DNA of 64,000 bases from Mantamonas sphyraenae (lineage: Eukaryota > CRuMs > Mantamonadidae): positions 161,578 through 225,577 of the forward strand of contig JAPMXV010000063.1 of NCBI GenBank assembly GCA_026936335.1, given 5' to 3'. Positions 31,877 to 42,104 of this stretch are shown in pieces. The position numbers and the translations under genes were made by a program. Under the pieces are notes generated by a model. The model searched no databases. It was not told where the DNA came from and saw only the letters and a program-made list of their open reading frames with translations. Every line of letters begins with the position of its first letter. Positions within the stretch are counted from its first letter, which is position 1.

Positions 31877-34099
31877 TCACTGGATTGCGCAAGCCTTGCT
31901 CTCGTCTGCACCGCCGCCCTTTGTCCCTCCACCATTCTCCTGTTTCTCTTCCTTTGCATCCAGCTGCTTGCTAAGCAACTCGTTTTGTGACTTGAGCGAC
32001 TCCAGTTCGTCGTGCATCTCTGCCTTGTCCTGGCCGGGCCGTTTTCGGCGCGGGGTCTGCGATGTCGTCTCACCGTCGCCACCTGTGCTCGACACGCCTG
32101 CCTGGGCGTTGGCTGCGTCCACACTTGCGTTGATACGGTCCACATGCTTCTGGTTCTCTTCTTCCAGGCGTGTGACGCGTGCCCGCAGTTGACGGATCAA
32201 CTCGTCCCGATCCTTCACTGCTGTCTCCATGCCTTTGCTGTACGCTTCCATCTCCTTCTGGAACATCTCTCGTGTTTGTTCCACCTCCTCCTGCAGCCGT
32301 TCGATCTCGTCTTCCTTCTCGTCCAGCTCGTCGTGCAGTTCCTCCGCCTCCTCCATCCACTCCTGCGCCGTCTTGACCTCCTCCGGCTCGTTTTCCATTG
32401 CACCTGTGCCCTCTTCGTCGTCGCTGCTGTCTCGTGCCTCCTGTTCCTTCTTGGCCTTGCGCGCTGCCCGTTCCGCCGCTCGTTTTTCCTTGTCCTGCGC
32501 AAGCACCATGGACGTCAGGGGCTGGTTGACCGTCGAGCCGCACTCAATCAGCAGATAGATGATTTCTGTGGCCTTGCATGCGGCAGCGAGTTGCAGCGGC
32601 GTCTTGCCCTCTGGATTGGGCATGACAAAGTCTGCGCCAGCGCGGATCAACAGCTTCACACATTCTTCGTGATTGCTGGGCACGGCAAGGTGCAACGGTG
32701 TGTATCCACTGTCGTTTCGTGCGTTGACGTCCACATCGCATGTCAGCAGGAACGACAGAGTTTCTTTGTGGCCCTCCTGAGCGGCCAAATGCAAGGCAGT
32801 CAGGCCCTTGGGGTCGCCTGTGCGCACTGCCACCATTCCAGTGGCCATGAGCACCTTGCAGCATTCCGTGTGACCGTGTGCCGCAGCCACGTGAAGCGCA
32901 ATGCGTCCGTCTTTGTCCTCCAGATTCACCTTTGCACGTGTGGTTTCAAACGCTCTGTTGGGATGGTTGACTGGGTGTGTGCGTGTGTGGGTGTGCGTGT
33001 GTCAGCTGGCTGTGTGCTGTGGACGTGGGTGGTGGCGTTGCGACGTACAAATGATGTTCATCAGGTTGGCGTGGCCCTCGCGTGCACACAGGTGCAGGCA
33101 GGTCTGTTGGTTGACGTCCTGAGCATAAACCTCTGCGCCGACGTCGAGCAGCAGATCGACAGTCTCTGTGTTGTTGGCCTTGGCGGCAAGGTGCAGCGGC
33201 CGCGTGCCGTGCTCGTCCTCCACGTTGCCATTGCCGTTGTTGCGCAGCAGCCACTGGGCACAGGCGAAATCCTGTTCCTGACAGGCCTTGAGCAACACCT
33301 TGTCCACCTTGGTGTCCTTGATGATGGTCGCACCGGCAGCAAGCAAGGCTCGCACGCAGCCCACGTGCTCAAACTCCAGTGCGTAGTGCAGCGCATTGTT
33401 CTCGAATGTGTCCAGGGCATGCACATCTGCGCCTGCACCCAACAGCAGGTCCACAATCTCTGCATAGCCACCCTCGGCGGCGTTGTGCAGGGCTGTGCGT
33501 TTCTCCTTGTTGCTGGCCACCTCCACCTCTGTGCCCTGCATCACCACCAGCAGCTTCACCACGTCTGTGTGTCCTCCTTTGCACGCCATAGCCAAAGGAG
33601 TCTGTACGTGTGCGCGTGTTGCGTTGGTATCGTCGTGTACGGCATGGTGGCCCGTGTCAGCCTGTGCCCCTCTGGTGCCCAAAAACGGCTACCTCTCTCT
33701 GCGCGGCTGCTGCGCCACACGGGGCATGGAAGGGACACACGCCACACATGAAAGCGCCCAAACAGGCCAAAGCCAGCGTAGGGCGGTAGGAACACGCGTG
33801 TTACCCACCTCGTTGTTCTGGTCGACGGCGTTGACGTCTGCACGGTACTCGATCAGCGTCGTCACCGCCTTGGAGGCGCCCACCTTGGCTGCATAGTGCA
33901 GTGCCGTGGTATCCACGCCGTCCCGTTGGTTCGGATTCTCGCCCTTCTTCAGCAGCTCCTCCAATCCAGCAGCGTCGTCGTTGCGGGCGAGGTACATCAT
34001 CTTTGCGCTGATGTCCTCGGGCCTCATCAAGGCTTCCACCACGACCACCTTGGTCTTGATCTTGCGCTTCTTCTTGCCCGTCTTCTTCTTGCTGGGCAT
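31877..34099 (-). CDS. ankyrin-repeat coiled-coil protein with CaaX end
   Basis: Exons 33809–34099, 33049–33601 and 31877–32952 give 639 residues. The basic N-terminus (SKKKTGKKKRK) precedes about ten ankyrin repeats (ALHYAAKVGASKAVTTLIEY, PLHLAAKANNTETVDLLLDV, ALHLAAQEGHKETLSFLL and others) to about residue 430. A charged coiled coil follows (ELHDELDEKEDEIERLQEEVEQ split) and an end reading KACAIQ. The last four residues CAIQ fit a CaaX box for farnesylation, so the protein may be membrane-tethered. The exon 3 acceptor is the second AG of ACAGAG because the first would create a stop. No orthologue was recognised. The stop lies 22 nt from the lipase start. Confidence 0.85.
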
Positions 34100-34176
34100 G
34101 GGTCCTCAGACGTGTGAGTGTTCAGGTGTGTGGTCGAGCTGGGGCGCTGGCGACGCCACGACATCAACACGAAACC

Positions 34177-34541
34177 ATGAGCGGCAAGGGGATTGTCAAC
34201 TGGATTGTCAATGCGTCCATCAAGGAGCCTGTGCTGGTGCTGTCGGTGGTGACTGGTCTGGGAGGTGAGTATGGGACGGCGTCGGACGCTTCACACATGT
34301 GCTGGCGCCCTCTGGCGGCCCCGGGCATGCATACGAGCACGCACAGAGGCACACGCACACGGTGGTGCGTGCTGCTGACAGGCGTTTGGTCGGGTGGGAG
34401 ACATGAAAAACGGAAAAGCAACTCACACAGCGCGCACACCCGTCGTGGAACCCTGCAGGCTCGGCACTGGTTCTGGCCGGCGACGGACCAGCCAAGGCCA
34501 AGCACGACAGCGAGTCCAAGTATCCGAAGCCTGGTGAGTGA
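34177..34541 (+). CDS. NDUFA3: NDUFA3-like complex I accessory subunit
   Basis: Exons 34177–34264 and 34459–34541 give 56 residues. The start MSGKGIVNWIVNASIKEPVL aligns with the human NDUFA3 stretch NAWDKEPVLVVSFVVGGL, followed by a single hydrophobic span (VLVLSVVTGLGGSALVLAG) and a short hydrophilic tail ending near YPKPGE. NDUFA3 is a one-helix supernumerary subunit of mitochondrial complex I. The protein is shorter than the human one (84 residues). The stop follows a GTGAGT that could be another donor, so a further 3' exon is possible but none was identified. Small size keeps confidence moderate. Confidence 0.6.
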
Positions 34542-34696
34542 CACGCGTGTGGAGAGTGTGTGTAAATAGGCGTGGGATGGGGCTACATGGCTCAGGATGT
34601 GTCAGGTGGCGTGTGGGCGGCGCGGAAGAGAGCGAGCGGTTTGGGAGGGAGGCGCGGAAAAGCGACGACGGCGGGTCTATTGACACGGAACACACA

Positions 34697-36270
34697 TCAG
34701 CGACGGCCTACCGCACGTTGTGAGGGAAGCCACGGGAGTGAGAGCATACGCAGGATGATAAACACCTGGAGAGAGAGCAGAATGAAGCTAGCAGGAACAA
34801 TCAGATGGCCAAAGGCATCGTCGGCGGCAAAGAGAGCGCCGACCATGGAGAGAAGGGAATGGGCAGGAGCAGCAGCCTGCTCTTGCATGTCCAGCGCGTC
34901 TTGCAATGGCACCGCTCGCAGTTGAGTGAACACAGCATTGGAAAAGGTGCTCCAGGCGTTGGCGACGTCGGCGGCACCCAGCAGCTGGAACACGGAGGCC
35001 ATGCGATCCACACGGATCACATTGGCTGTCCATGAGTGACACCAGTCCAGAAGTAGATACACAGGCAAGGCGAGCCAGCCAGAAAGGCCTGCGAGAACAG
35101 TCAGTGCAAACGCAAGCCAGTGGGACTGCCACAAGAAGAACTGGATGTGGACGCCACGGGACAAAGTGTAGCACACAAAATGGGGCACGATAAAGGTGGC
35201 AAGCAGCAGCACCTGTCTGTGCTCAGGCGTCCACACGCCGTTGTCACCGTTGCCGACCTGCGCCCACACCCTACGCAGCAGCACAAAGATCACTGCAAGG
35301 AGGACGACGGTGAGCAGGAGCAACAGGCGGTAAAACGCTGGCTCGTGGCGCAACGAGTCGCCTAGGAAGCCCCAGGCCATGTTGACGCGCGATTCAAAGT
35401 CCCGTCCAAAGTTGAAGGCCACCTGCAAGTAGGCTGTCGGATGGGCCTGCAGAAAGGGCAAACACAGCGCCACCTGCACAAAGCCCATGTAGGCAAAGTG
35501 GACCACGACAGTGGCCAGCGGAAGCAGGTGCAGGTAGGAAAAGAGGAGCGAGGGCCCGTAGAACAGGGCGTTCATCTTGAAGCCCACAGAGAGGGTGTAC
35601 AGGGTGGATGCCAGCCAGAAACGACGGCGCGTGAGGGCCCACAACATGCCTGCACTCAGCAAGGCGACCCACAGGTCGTTGGTGACGCGGGAGATGCCGG
35701 CGCGGTACACGTTCTGCTCGAGCAGAGGCAGCAGGAGAAGCACCAGACGCAGAGACTTGCCACGCGGGGCGTCCCAACGCACGGCAGGAAGGTAGGTGAG
35801 ACAGGTGAGCAGGGTGAGCAGCACCTTGGCTAGCACAGACACAAGCATCATTGCTTCCTTGCTTGCGCCGCCCGTCAAGCTGTACAGCACTCCGTACCAG
35901 TATGCAAAGCCAGCCGGGTAGTACATGCGTCCAAAGTCGCACATGTAGCTGTGTGTGGAATGGCGTGAGGTGAGTGTGAGGTAGAGGTCGTGCCTCTTGA
36001 TCCGGGGTTCGACACCTACTTTTCATAGTCAAAGTCACCGCTGAGCAGGCGCTGGGCAAAGGCGCGGTAGCAGTGAAGATCAATCTCCTGGTAAAACTTG
36101 GTGCTGTACCAGGAGCGAGCAGCGTCGAGGGAGCACACGACAAGCAGGAGGAGAAGTTCGGTGCGCGAAGCAAGGCCGGGCAAGGCTTTATGCCACGCAT
36201 CGGATTTGTCATCGGACGCGGATGAGGGGTTGCCTTTGGCCGCACCTGCCTTTTTGGGTGACGAGAACAT
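34697..36270 (-). CDS. ALG3: ALG3 dolichol-P-Man alpha-1,3-mannosyltransferase
   Basis: Exons 36020–36270 and 34697–35948 give 500 residues. The pattern is that of ALG3 (GT58): EIDLHCYRAFAQRLLSGDFDY, MYYPAGFAYWYGVLY, NDLWVALLSAGMLWA, SVGFKMNALFYGPSLLF, HPTAYLQVAFNFGRDF, WGFLG and FVCYTLSRGVHIQFFLWQSH. Many hydrophobic helices agree with an ER multi-span enzyme. It adds the sixth mannose to the lumenal dolichol-linked oligosaccharide (Man5 to Man6) in N-glycosylation. The C-terminal about 100 residues carry an extra loop before the last helix. Its start codon overlaps the ATG-ATG of the divergent SLC66A2 gene. Confidence 0.93.
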
Positions 36271-36313
36271 GATGCGGTGTGAGAGCCAGCGCAATCGCAG
36301 AGACCCGACGACA
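36271..36313. promoter_or_regulatory. ALG3/SLC66A2 head-to-head start region
   Basis: Only 43 nt separate the preferred start codons of two divergent membrane-protein genes. CATGATG at about 36268–36274 contains start codons for both strands. Either a bidirectional promoter lies within one gene's 5' coding region or transcripts overlap. Inference from layout. Confidence 0.35.
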
Positions 36314-37133
36314 ATGCTCATGGACCTCGCCATGATTGTCGGCCCTGTGCTTGGGTACATCCCGCAGTACCAAGAGATTGCCAAGACGCGTTCCAGCAAG
36401 GGGTTCAACAGCCGTACGTGTTTGTGTGTGTGTGATGTGCGTGTCGTGCGTGTGGCGTGTGGGCTCACTCGGTCGGTTTGGCGCGCGCGCTTGATTTGTG
36501 CTTTGCTCGCGCCGTCCAGTGGTCAACTGTATTCTGTTGACATGCAACATCCTGCGCCTGGGCTTCTACATGGTGAAGCCGTTCGACAAGGTGCTGCTCT
36601 TGCAGTCTGGGGTGATGATTGTGGCGCAGCTGCTGCTTTTGGAACTGCTGATCCGCATCAAGCCCAAAGTGTCTGCGGACACGACGTTTGTGCACTACAA
36701 GGAGGCAGACGGGTCGCCATGGGACGTGAGTTCGTATCTGACGGAACGGTTCTGGAACTGGCGGTCGATGGAGCACTACGGAGTGTTTCTGACTTTGTTG
36801 ACGTTTGGTATGCTGCTGTGCAACGCCGTGCTGGGCAGCCAGCGTTGGTATGCAGAGGCACTTGGTATGTTTGCGATGCTGGTGGAGTCGTGTCTTGGTC
36901 TGCCCCAGCTGTGGACAATCATCGAGAACGAGAGTGCAGAGGGTGTCAGCAACACTCTGATTGCATCCTGGTTCTTTGGAGACGCGTTCAAAACCTGGTC
37001 CTTTGTGCAAAAGGCTGCGCCGTTCCAGTTCCTTATGTGTGGTGCTCTTCAGCTGATGGTGGACACGGTGATCCTGATTGTCACGGCCTCGTACCGCATG
37101 CAGAAGGAGGACCGCAAGAAGCGCACACTGTGA
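36314..37133 (+). CDS. SLC66A2: SLC66A2/PQLC1 PQ-loop membrane protein
   Basis: Exons 36314–36413 and 36520–37133 give 237 residues with seven hydrophobic segments. The first PQ-loop is GPVLGYIPQYQEIAKTRSSKG and the second GLPQLWTIIENESAEGVSN, each followed by helix-forming residues as in the PQLC1 family. SWFFGDAFKTWSFVQKAAPFQ and GALQLMVDTVIL match the human protein closely. SLC66A2 has been placed on endosome/trans-Golgi membranes and linked to phosphatidylserine flipping control; the substrate is unsettled. Start MLMDLAMI is preferred over an in-frame ATG at 36269 that would overlap the ALG3 start codon. Confidence 0.88.
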
Positions 37134-37253
37134 TTCACGCACAGTGTGTGGCATGGGACGTGTGGTTGGATGGAAGTGGCGTGGTGATGCTTGCCATGGT
37201 TGCCAGCGAGAGTGCGCGTGAGCCGCAAGCGAAACCGTGTTTGGGAGCGGAGC

Positions 37254-38510
37254 ATGAGCAATCGCAGCAACTCGTCTGGAGCCGGACAGGGCTTTGAACA
37301 ATACATCTTTTCGAGCCGGACACCCAGCCGGAGCAACTCGAGCTTCCTTAGCAATGACGGGGCGAGTGGAAGGTGAGCGCGCGATTTTCAACGTGGCGAT
37401 TGAGCCTGGGGTGGCCATTTCGACCATAGAGCACAAGGGCCGCAGAGTTGGGCCTGTACAGGGAGACCCAAGATACGGCGGTAGAGTGTGCAGACAATGA
37501 GCTGACGCGTGGGCGTGTGTGGGACTGGATACAGCGGCAGGAAGCGGAGCATGCTGCACGAAACGTCGAGGTGAGTGGGTGGGGAACAGGCAACAGCGAT
37601 GTAGAGGGGCCACGGGGATGACTAAGATTAGTCGACGTGCATATCCCTGTGTGCGAGAGAGTGGAAATGTGCCAGATAAGCCTGCTGACGCGGAATCCGG
37701 GTGAAAACGGTGATCAGGCGGAGCACAATGGGCGGCTCGACACGAGCGCCGCCGCGTACGTCGTTGTACAGCCCAGACACGAGCCGGCAATCGAACAAAG
37801 AGAACACATCGGTGGGTGTGCAGACTTGGGTGCGCGGAAGCGATGTGTGTGCAAAGGGGAAGCGTGCTGACGCTCAGCGTGTGGCACAGATGTATGGAAA
37901 GCAACTGGAGTCTAGTTTCAACACGCAAAGCACAAGTCTGTTCCTGAGCGGCACAGGCGTGGGTAGCACAACCACAACGTCGTCATCGTCGGGATCGTCG
38001 TCGTCATCGTCGTCGTCGTCATCGTCGGGGGCAGGGAACGAGAACAAGTCGTTCGTGGCAGGGAATGCAAGCACATTGAGTGCACACGGGGCAGAAGAGA
38101 GGAAGAACGAACGGTGGGTGACTGTGTTTGGGTTCACCCCATCGCAAGGAGCATACATTCTGAACCACTTTCAGAGCTACGGGGACATCATCAGCCACAA
38201 GGCGTTTGGACAAGCCAACTGGATGCACTTGCAGTACAAGACGGCGTACCAGGCACAACGGGCACTGAGCCAGCACGAAAAGATCCTAAACGGGAATCTG
38301 ATGATCGGTGTTCGTGCGTGCGAAAACCCTGGGGTGCTGCCCAGCGAAGAGAGCGAAAGCAGCAGGATCCTGACGCGGGAGTCGCTCAAGAGCACGACGG
38401 TGTACAAGCAGAACATGCAGTACGAGGTGGAGCAAGGGGAGGGTGTGCCGCAGAACGAGGGAGGCGAGTCGCTGCTGAACGCGGTGTGGGAGTACGTGTT
38501 TGGGTTTTGA
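37254..38510 (+). CDS. NUP35: nucleoporin NUP35/Nup53
   Basis: Exons 37254–37372, 37535–37570 and 37718–38510 give 315 residues. The N-terminus is Ser/Arg-rich. GAPPVRSIY of the human protein is mirrored by RAPPRTSLYSPDTS. The core is the MPPN RNA-recognition-like fold: RWVTVFGFTPSQGAYILNHF, GDIISHKAFGQANWMHLQY and LNGNLMIGVRAC. The end NAVWEYVFGF matches the conserved amphipathic membrane-binding tail (AMEYMFGW in human). Nup35 dimerises through this fold and bends the pore membrane while binding Nup93 and Nup155. A poly-Ser run precedes the domain. The 36-nt middle exon is supported by phase and by its GTGAGT donor. Confidence 0.92.
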
Positions 38511-38537
38511 AGACAATGCATTGCCCGTTTCAGCATG

Positions 38538-39239
38538 TCAGAACTCAAAGAAATGCGCGTAGAGGGAGGGAGTGTCCATGGCAAAGCCCTGTTCGTTGCC
38601 GTAGGTGCCCCAGGCAAACTGGCGGCCGTTGGCAAAGACGATCTTGTTGCACTGGGCGATCTGTTCCCAGGTCATCTCGTTGAGCGTGTCTGCGGTGACG
38701 CCGAGGATGGTTTGGTACATGCGTTCCGAGTCAAAGTCGCCCCCCATGCCTCCCTTGGAGTCGGTGAGGTCGCGCTCGGTGTAGGTTTCCGTGACGGAGG
38801 GGCTGTCGTCGTCGTCCGCGGAAGCCGAGGCGGAAGAAGAGGAAGTGCCCTTGGCGTCGCCAACCATGGTTTTGGCGAGGGCCAGAATGAGCTCATAGTA
38901 CAACGGGCGGCCTTCATCCTTGTCCACCTGGTCATGATACTGCATCCCTCTTCCCTTTGCCTTTCCGGCCAGGCAGGCTTGCGGGATGACGAGCAAGTCG
39001 CCGCCCGCCTCGTTGAGGGAACAGGCGTAGCCGGTTTCGGGGTCTTTGTCCAGCTTGGTGCTGTTGATGAGCTTGACGAGCTTGGGCAGCACTTTGTCGG
39101 TCGCATCCTTGAGGAACGAGACGTACATGATGAAACCGGAGCTGATACTTTTGAATTTGTCCTCGTTGTCGATGTTGATGCACGCCATGCGTGTGTGTTG
39201 GGTCATTGCCTTTGCATTGCGGTTTGCTTTGCTGCTCAT
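38538..39239 (-). CDS. DTD2: DTD2-type D-aminoacyl-tRNA deacylase
   Basis: A single exon encodes 233 residues. ISSGFIMYVSFLKDATDKVL, LLVIPQACLAGKAKGRGMQY and WGTYGNEQGFAMDTPSLYAH align with animal DTD2 (IPQATLGGRLKGRNMQYH and HGTYGNRQVLKLDT). An insert of about 50 residues, Ser/Ala then acidic, lies before the last block; DTD2 of animals is about 168 residues. DTD2 (animal tRNA deacylase) removes L-Ala mischarged on tRNAThr and clears D-aminoacyl-tRNAs. The start at 39239 is preferred; another in-frame ATG at 39296 would add 19 residues of Pro/Thr. It is convergent with NUP35, 27 nt apart. Confidence 0.88.
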   Translation of the reverse strand: MSSKANRNAKAMTQHTRMACINIDNEDKFKSISSGFIMYVSFLKDATDKVLPKLVKLINSTKLDKDPETGYACSLNEAGGDLLVIPQACLAGKAKGRGMQYHDQVDKDEGRPLYYELILALAKTMVGDAKGTSSSSASASADDDDSPSVTETYTERDLTDSKGGMGGDFDSERMYQTILGVTADTLNEMTWEQIAQCNKIVFANGRQFAWGTYGNEQGFAMDTPSLYAHFFEF

Positions 39240-39304
39240 TGTGGGGTGTGGGGTTGCGGTGGGTGTGCGGGGGGGGGAAAGAACAGTTCTGTTCATTCTG
39301 AGTT

Positions 39305-40847
39305 TCAGCCGTCGAGGAGGTCAAACAGATCTTCTTCCTCGCCATTCGCTGTGCCTGCATCGTTTGAAGGCGTATCGTTCATGTCGTCCAAGATGTTTGC
39401 GAGCTGGGCATTGACCTGGCGCGAGGAGGAGTGGGTCATCTTCTTGGACTCCATGACGGTGGTCTCGATGTCGATGGTGCCTCCGCCAAGGCTCATGACG
39501 TCGACAGTGTCAAAGTCATCTGCGTCTTTGAAGAGTTCGACCTGAAACTTGCTTCCTTCGTCAACCTGGCCGGCAAGGCTGCCGATGAGGGTTGCGAGGT
39601 GGTTGAGTTCCTCGCTGCCCGTGGTCCTGGAGGAGCCCGGAGAGTCTGTGGTGGAGGTAGAGTTGGATTTGGATGTGGAGTGTGCTGATGTGGACGACGC
39701 GCCCTTGCCGGCGTTCATGGTGTCCTTGTCCTTGTCGTTGTCCTTGGCGTCTGACTTGCGTTTGAGATACATGTTGATGCCGAGGGTGCACTCGTCGGAG
39801 CTGTTGTACGGCTCTGCGCCGCCGTTGTATTCAAAAGCTGCGGTGCGAATGTTGCCCGAGTCGTCGTTGTAGCGGATGAAGCCCGGGACCTCGGCGAGAG
39901 GTGGAACGGGGCCGTTGGCTTTGATGACAATCGTGCCGTTTGTGCGCTGGATGTTCTCCTGCAGGAAGAGAGAGACCTTGACTCGGCGGTCTTGGAAGAA
40001 GCGAAAGAGGCACTGGCGGAGGTGGCACTGGTTGCCTGCACGGAGGGAAGTGAAGCGTTCTGTGATGAGCTGGAGGGTGGTGGCGATCTGTGAGGTGATC
40101 TGTGTGTTGTGTTCGACCAATTTCATGAGGTTGTTCATGTGGTTGAAGGTGACGTCCATGATCTGGCCTGCATGGGTGCAGGAGAGGAGCTGGTACTTGA
40201 CGCCCATGGTCATGAGGTCGTACAGCTGGAAAGGCGGGTCAGTGTATGAGTACGGGTGGTGTGGTGTGGGTGGTTTGCGGCAAGTGAGAGCATACCTTGT
40301 CCATGCTAGACTTGCTAAGGCGCATGATGGAGCTATGGGCGAGGTGGTTGAAAATCCCGCGCGCTTTGCGGCTAGTGGGAAGTTCCGTGGACTGGAAGAG
40401 CTCCTTGACAAACTTTTCATGGAACATGGTGCTAATGACGTCCTCGAGCACTGTTGGGCCAGCAAGCGGGAGGCAGTGGGGGAACGATACGGAGTGTGAG
40501 CAAGGAGTGGGGGCTGGCTTGGAGCGTGGGCTGAGAATGGGGTGGTGGAAACCGCTGAAAGGCGAAAATCCGCGCGCGTGGCATGTGTATCGGGGGTACA
40601 GAGGACACGGACAAACGAGCAGAGTGGATGGAAGAAGGGAGTTGGGTTGGTGAAAGGGGAAGAGGTGCTGCAGGGGCAACAATGGGGAGCGGTGGTGGTC
40701 AGGGGGAAGGGAAGTCGGCGACGCACCCTTTGTGGATTTCTCGCCGGCAATCTTTTGGGCATCGAGACGCTGCTCGAGAATGTACACCATCTCGCCACCG
40801 AGGTTGAAGATGAGCAGTGGTACTGCGAGTTTAAAGTCACAGGACAT
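39305..40847 (-). CDS. OSCP1: OSCP1 (organic solute carrier partner 1)
   Basis: Exons 40727–40847, 40296–40450 and 39305–40225 give 398 residues. The start MSCDFKLAVPLLIFNLGGEM continues VYILEQRLDAQ. VISTMFHEKFVKELF, HSSIMRLSKSSMDKLYDLM, LRQCLFRFFQDRRVKVSLFL and NGPVPPLAEVPGFIRY then follow human OSCP1 throughout. The C-terminus is acidic and ends EEEDLFDLLDG. The protein is associated with ciliated cells and conserved mainly in organisms with cilia; a direct transport role is unproven. It lies head to head with AIDA, 58 nt between start codons. Confidence 0.93.
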
Positions 40848-40905
40848 GTTGGCAGGAAAGGGTCGTGTTTGCGTTTGGACCGACAACGCAAACAGCTGCT
40901 CGGCC
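40848..40905. promoter_or_regulatory. OSCP1/AIDA bidirectional spacer
   Basis: 58 nt separate the two start codons, so both 5' UTRs and core promoters must fit here or extend into the partner gene. The spacer is GC-rich without an obvious TATA box. Inference from position. Confidence 0.35.
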
Positions 40906-42093
40906 ATGTCGTCGACGGACTACCACAGCATACGTCTGACGTGTGAGGAGCAGTTGGCAACGGCAATCGAGTGTGATTCGTGGGGGCAGATTGTGGAAGC
41001 GGATGAGCTGTACACAAAGTGGGTTGGTGGTGGTGAGAGAAGCAGCACCTGAAGAGATGGATGCAGATGCTGACGTGCAAGGCGGTCACGGCCACAGGGT
41101 TATGTTGACGTTGAGGAGTGTACAGGACGAAGTGAGCTCTGTGGACCAGGTGGGTGGGGAGGCGGGGCGATGCGTGGTGAGAAGGAAAGAGGGGCGGATG
41201 TTGTTGACACACGTGTCGCTCGCGTAGTTGGCTATCCAGAAGCTGTTGCTGTGTCTGCAAGCTAGGCAGGCGTACATAAACGAGGGGGGAAGCGAAATCA
41301 TCAGTGTGGATAGTATGGCCTTGCTGGGTGAGGTTGTGGAACAGCTGTTTACAGAGCGGCAGTCGACGATCGCGTTTCCAGTGAAGCTGAGCTCGTTTTC
41401 GGAGCTGGAGAGCGAGGTGTGGGGCAGTGTAGAGTCGAGCAGGAGCCCAATGAGCTTGCGGAAGCAGATACACTCGAGTGCAGTGAGCACGCCGCTGCGA
41501 AAGGCAAGCAACACGCCTCCGCCGTCGCCAAGCCATCTGCACAAGGACGGCGTGTCAGGCACGTTGCTGTCGATGCCCAGGCTGCTGGAAGACGGGGAGC
41601 TTGGGCTGAGCATCGAAGTGATGAAGATTGGGCTGAAGAACGCCGACACGTTTGTGGAACCGTTCATCACGGTGACGGCGCGCGACGGGAAGGGCAAGGT
41701 GATCCAGGGGGAGCCACCACAGGATACAACCAGCTCGAAAGAGGTGGAGGATAAGCATATCATATGTAAGAGAGGGAGGGATGGGAGCGGGTCGACTTGT
41801 GTGGGGTGTTTTGTTGACACGGTTGAACCGCAGACAACCAGACGGTGCACATGCAGACAGACATACGCAAGTACCCACAAGACGCGGCCATCTTTTTCGA
41901 GTTTAAGCACTTTAAGCCGAAAAAGAAGAAGATCAGCACACGGGCATGGGCGTTTATCGAGCTGGACGAGATCACAAACGGCCAACTTGCGCTCGAGGTG
42001 TACGAGAAGCCATGCGACCCTATGCGGAAAAAGTTGAAACTGCTCACGTCGAAGCCCCTGTACATGCACATTAGGCTGACGCTGCTGGAGTAG
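40906..42093 (+). CDS. AIDA: AIDA-like C2-domain protein
   Basis: Exons 40906–41018, 41098–41149, 41228–41765 and 41834–42093 give 320 residues. ECDSWGQIVEADELYT in the N-terminal helical domain and DAAIFFEFKHFKPKKKK with KKLKLLTSKPLYMHI in the C-terminal C2 domain match animal AIDA (axin interactor, dorsalisation-associated). LEVMKIGLKNADTFVEPFITV-type residues open the C2 fold. In animals AIDA binds Axin and also takes part in ER-associated degradation of lipid enzymes; presence in a protist suggests the second, older role (inference). The small 52-nt exon is supported by phase and alignment. Confidence 0.9.
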
Positions 42094-42104
42094 GGGAAGG
42101 GAGG

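Noticed and set aside
34534..34696. Third exon of the NDUFA3-like gene
   Set aside because: A GTGAGT follows the last proline codon, but no in-phase downstream exon with recognisable sequence was found before the ALG3 stop.
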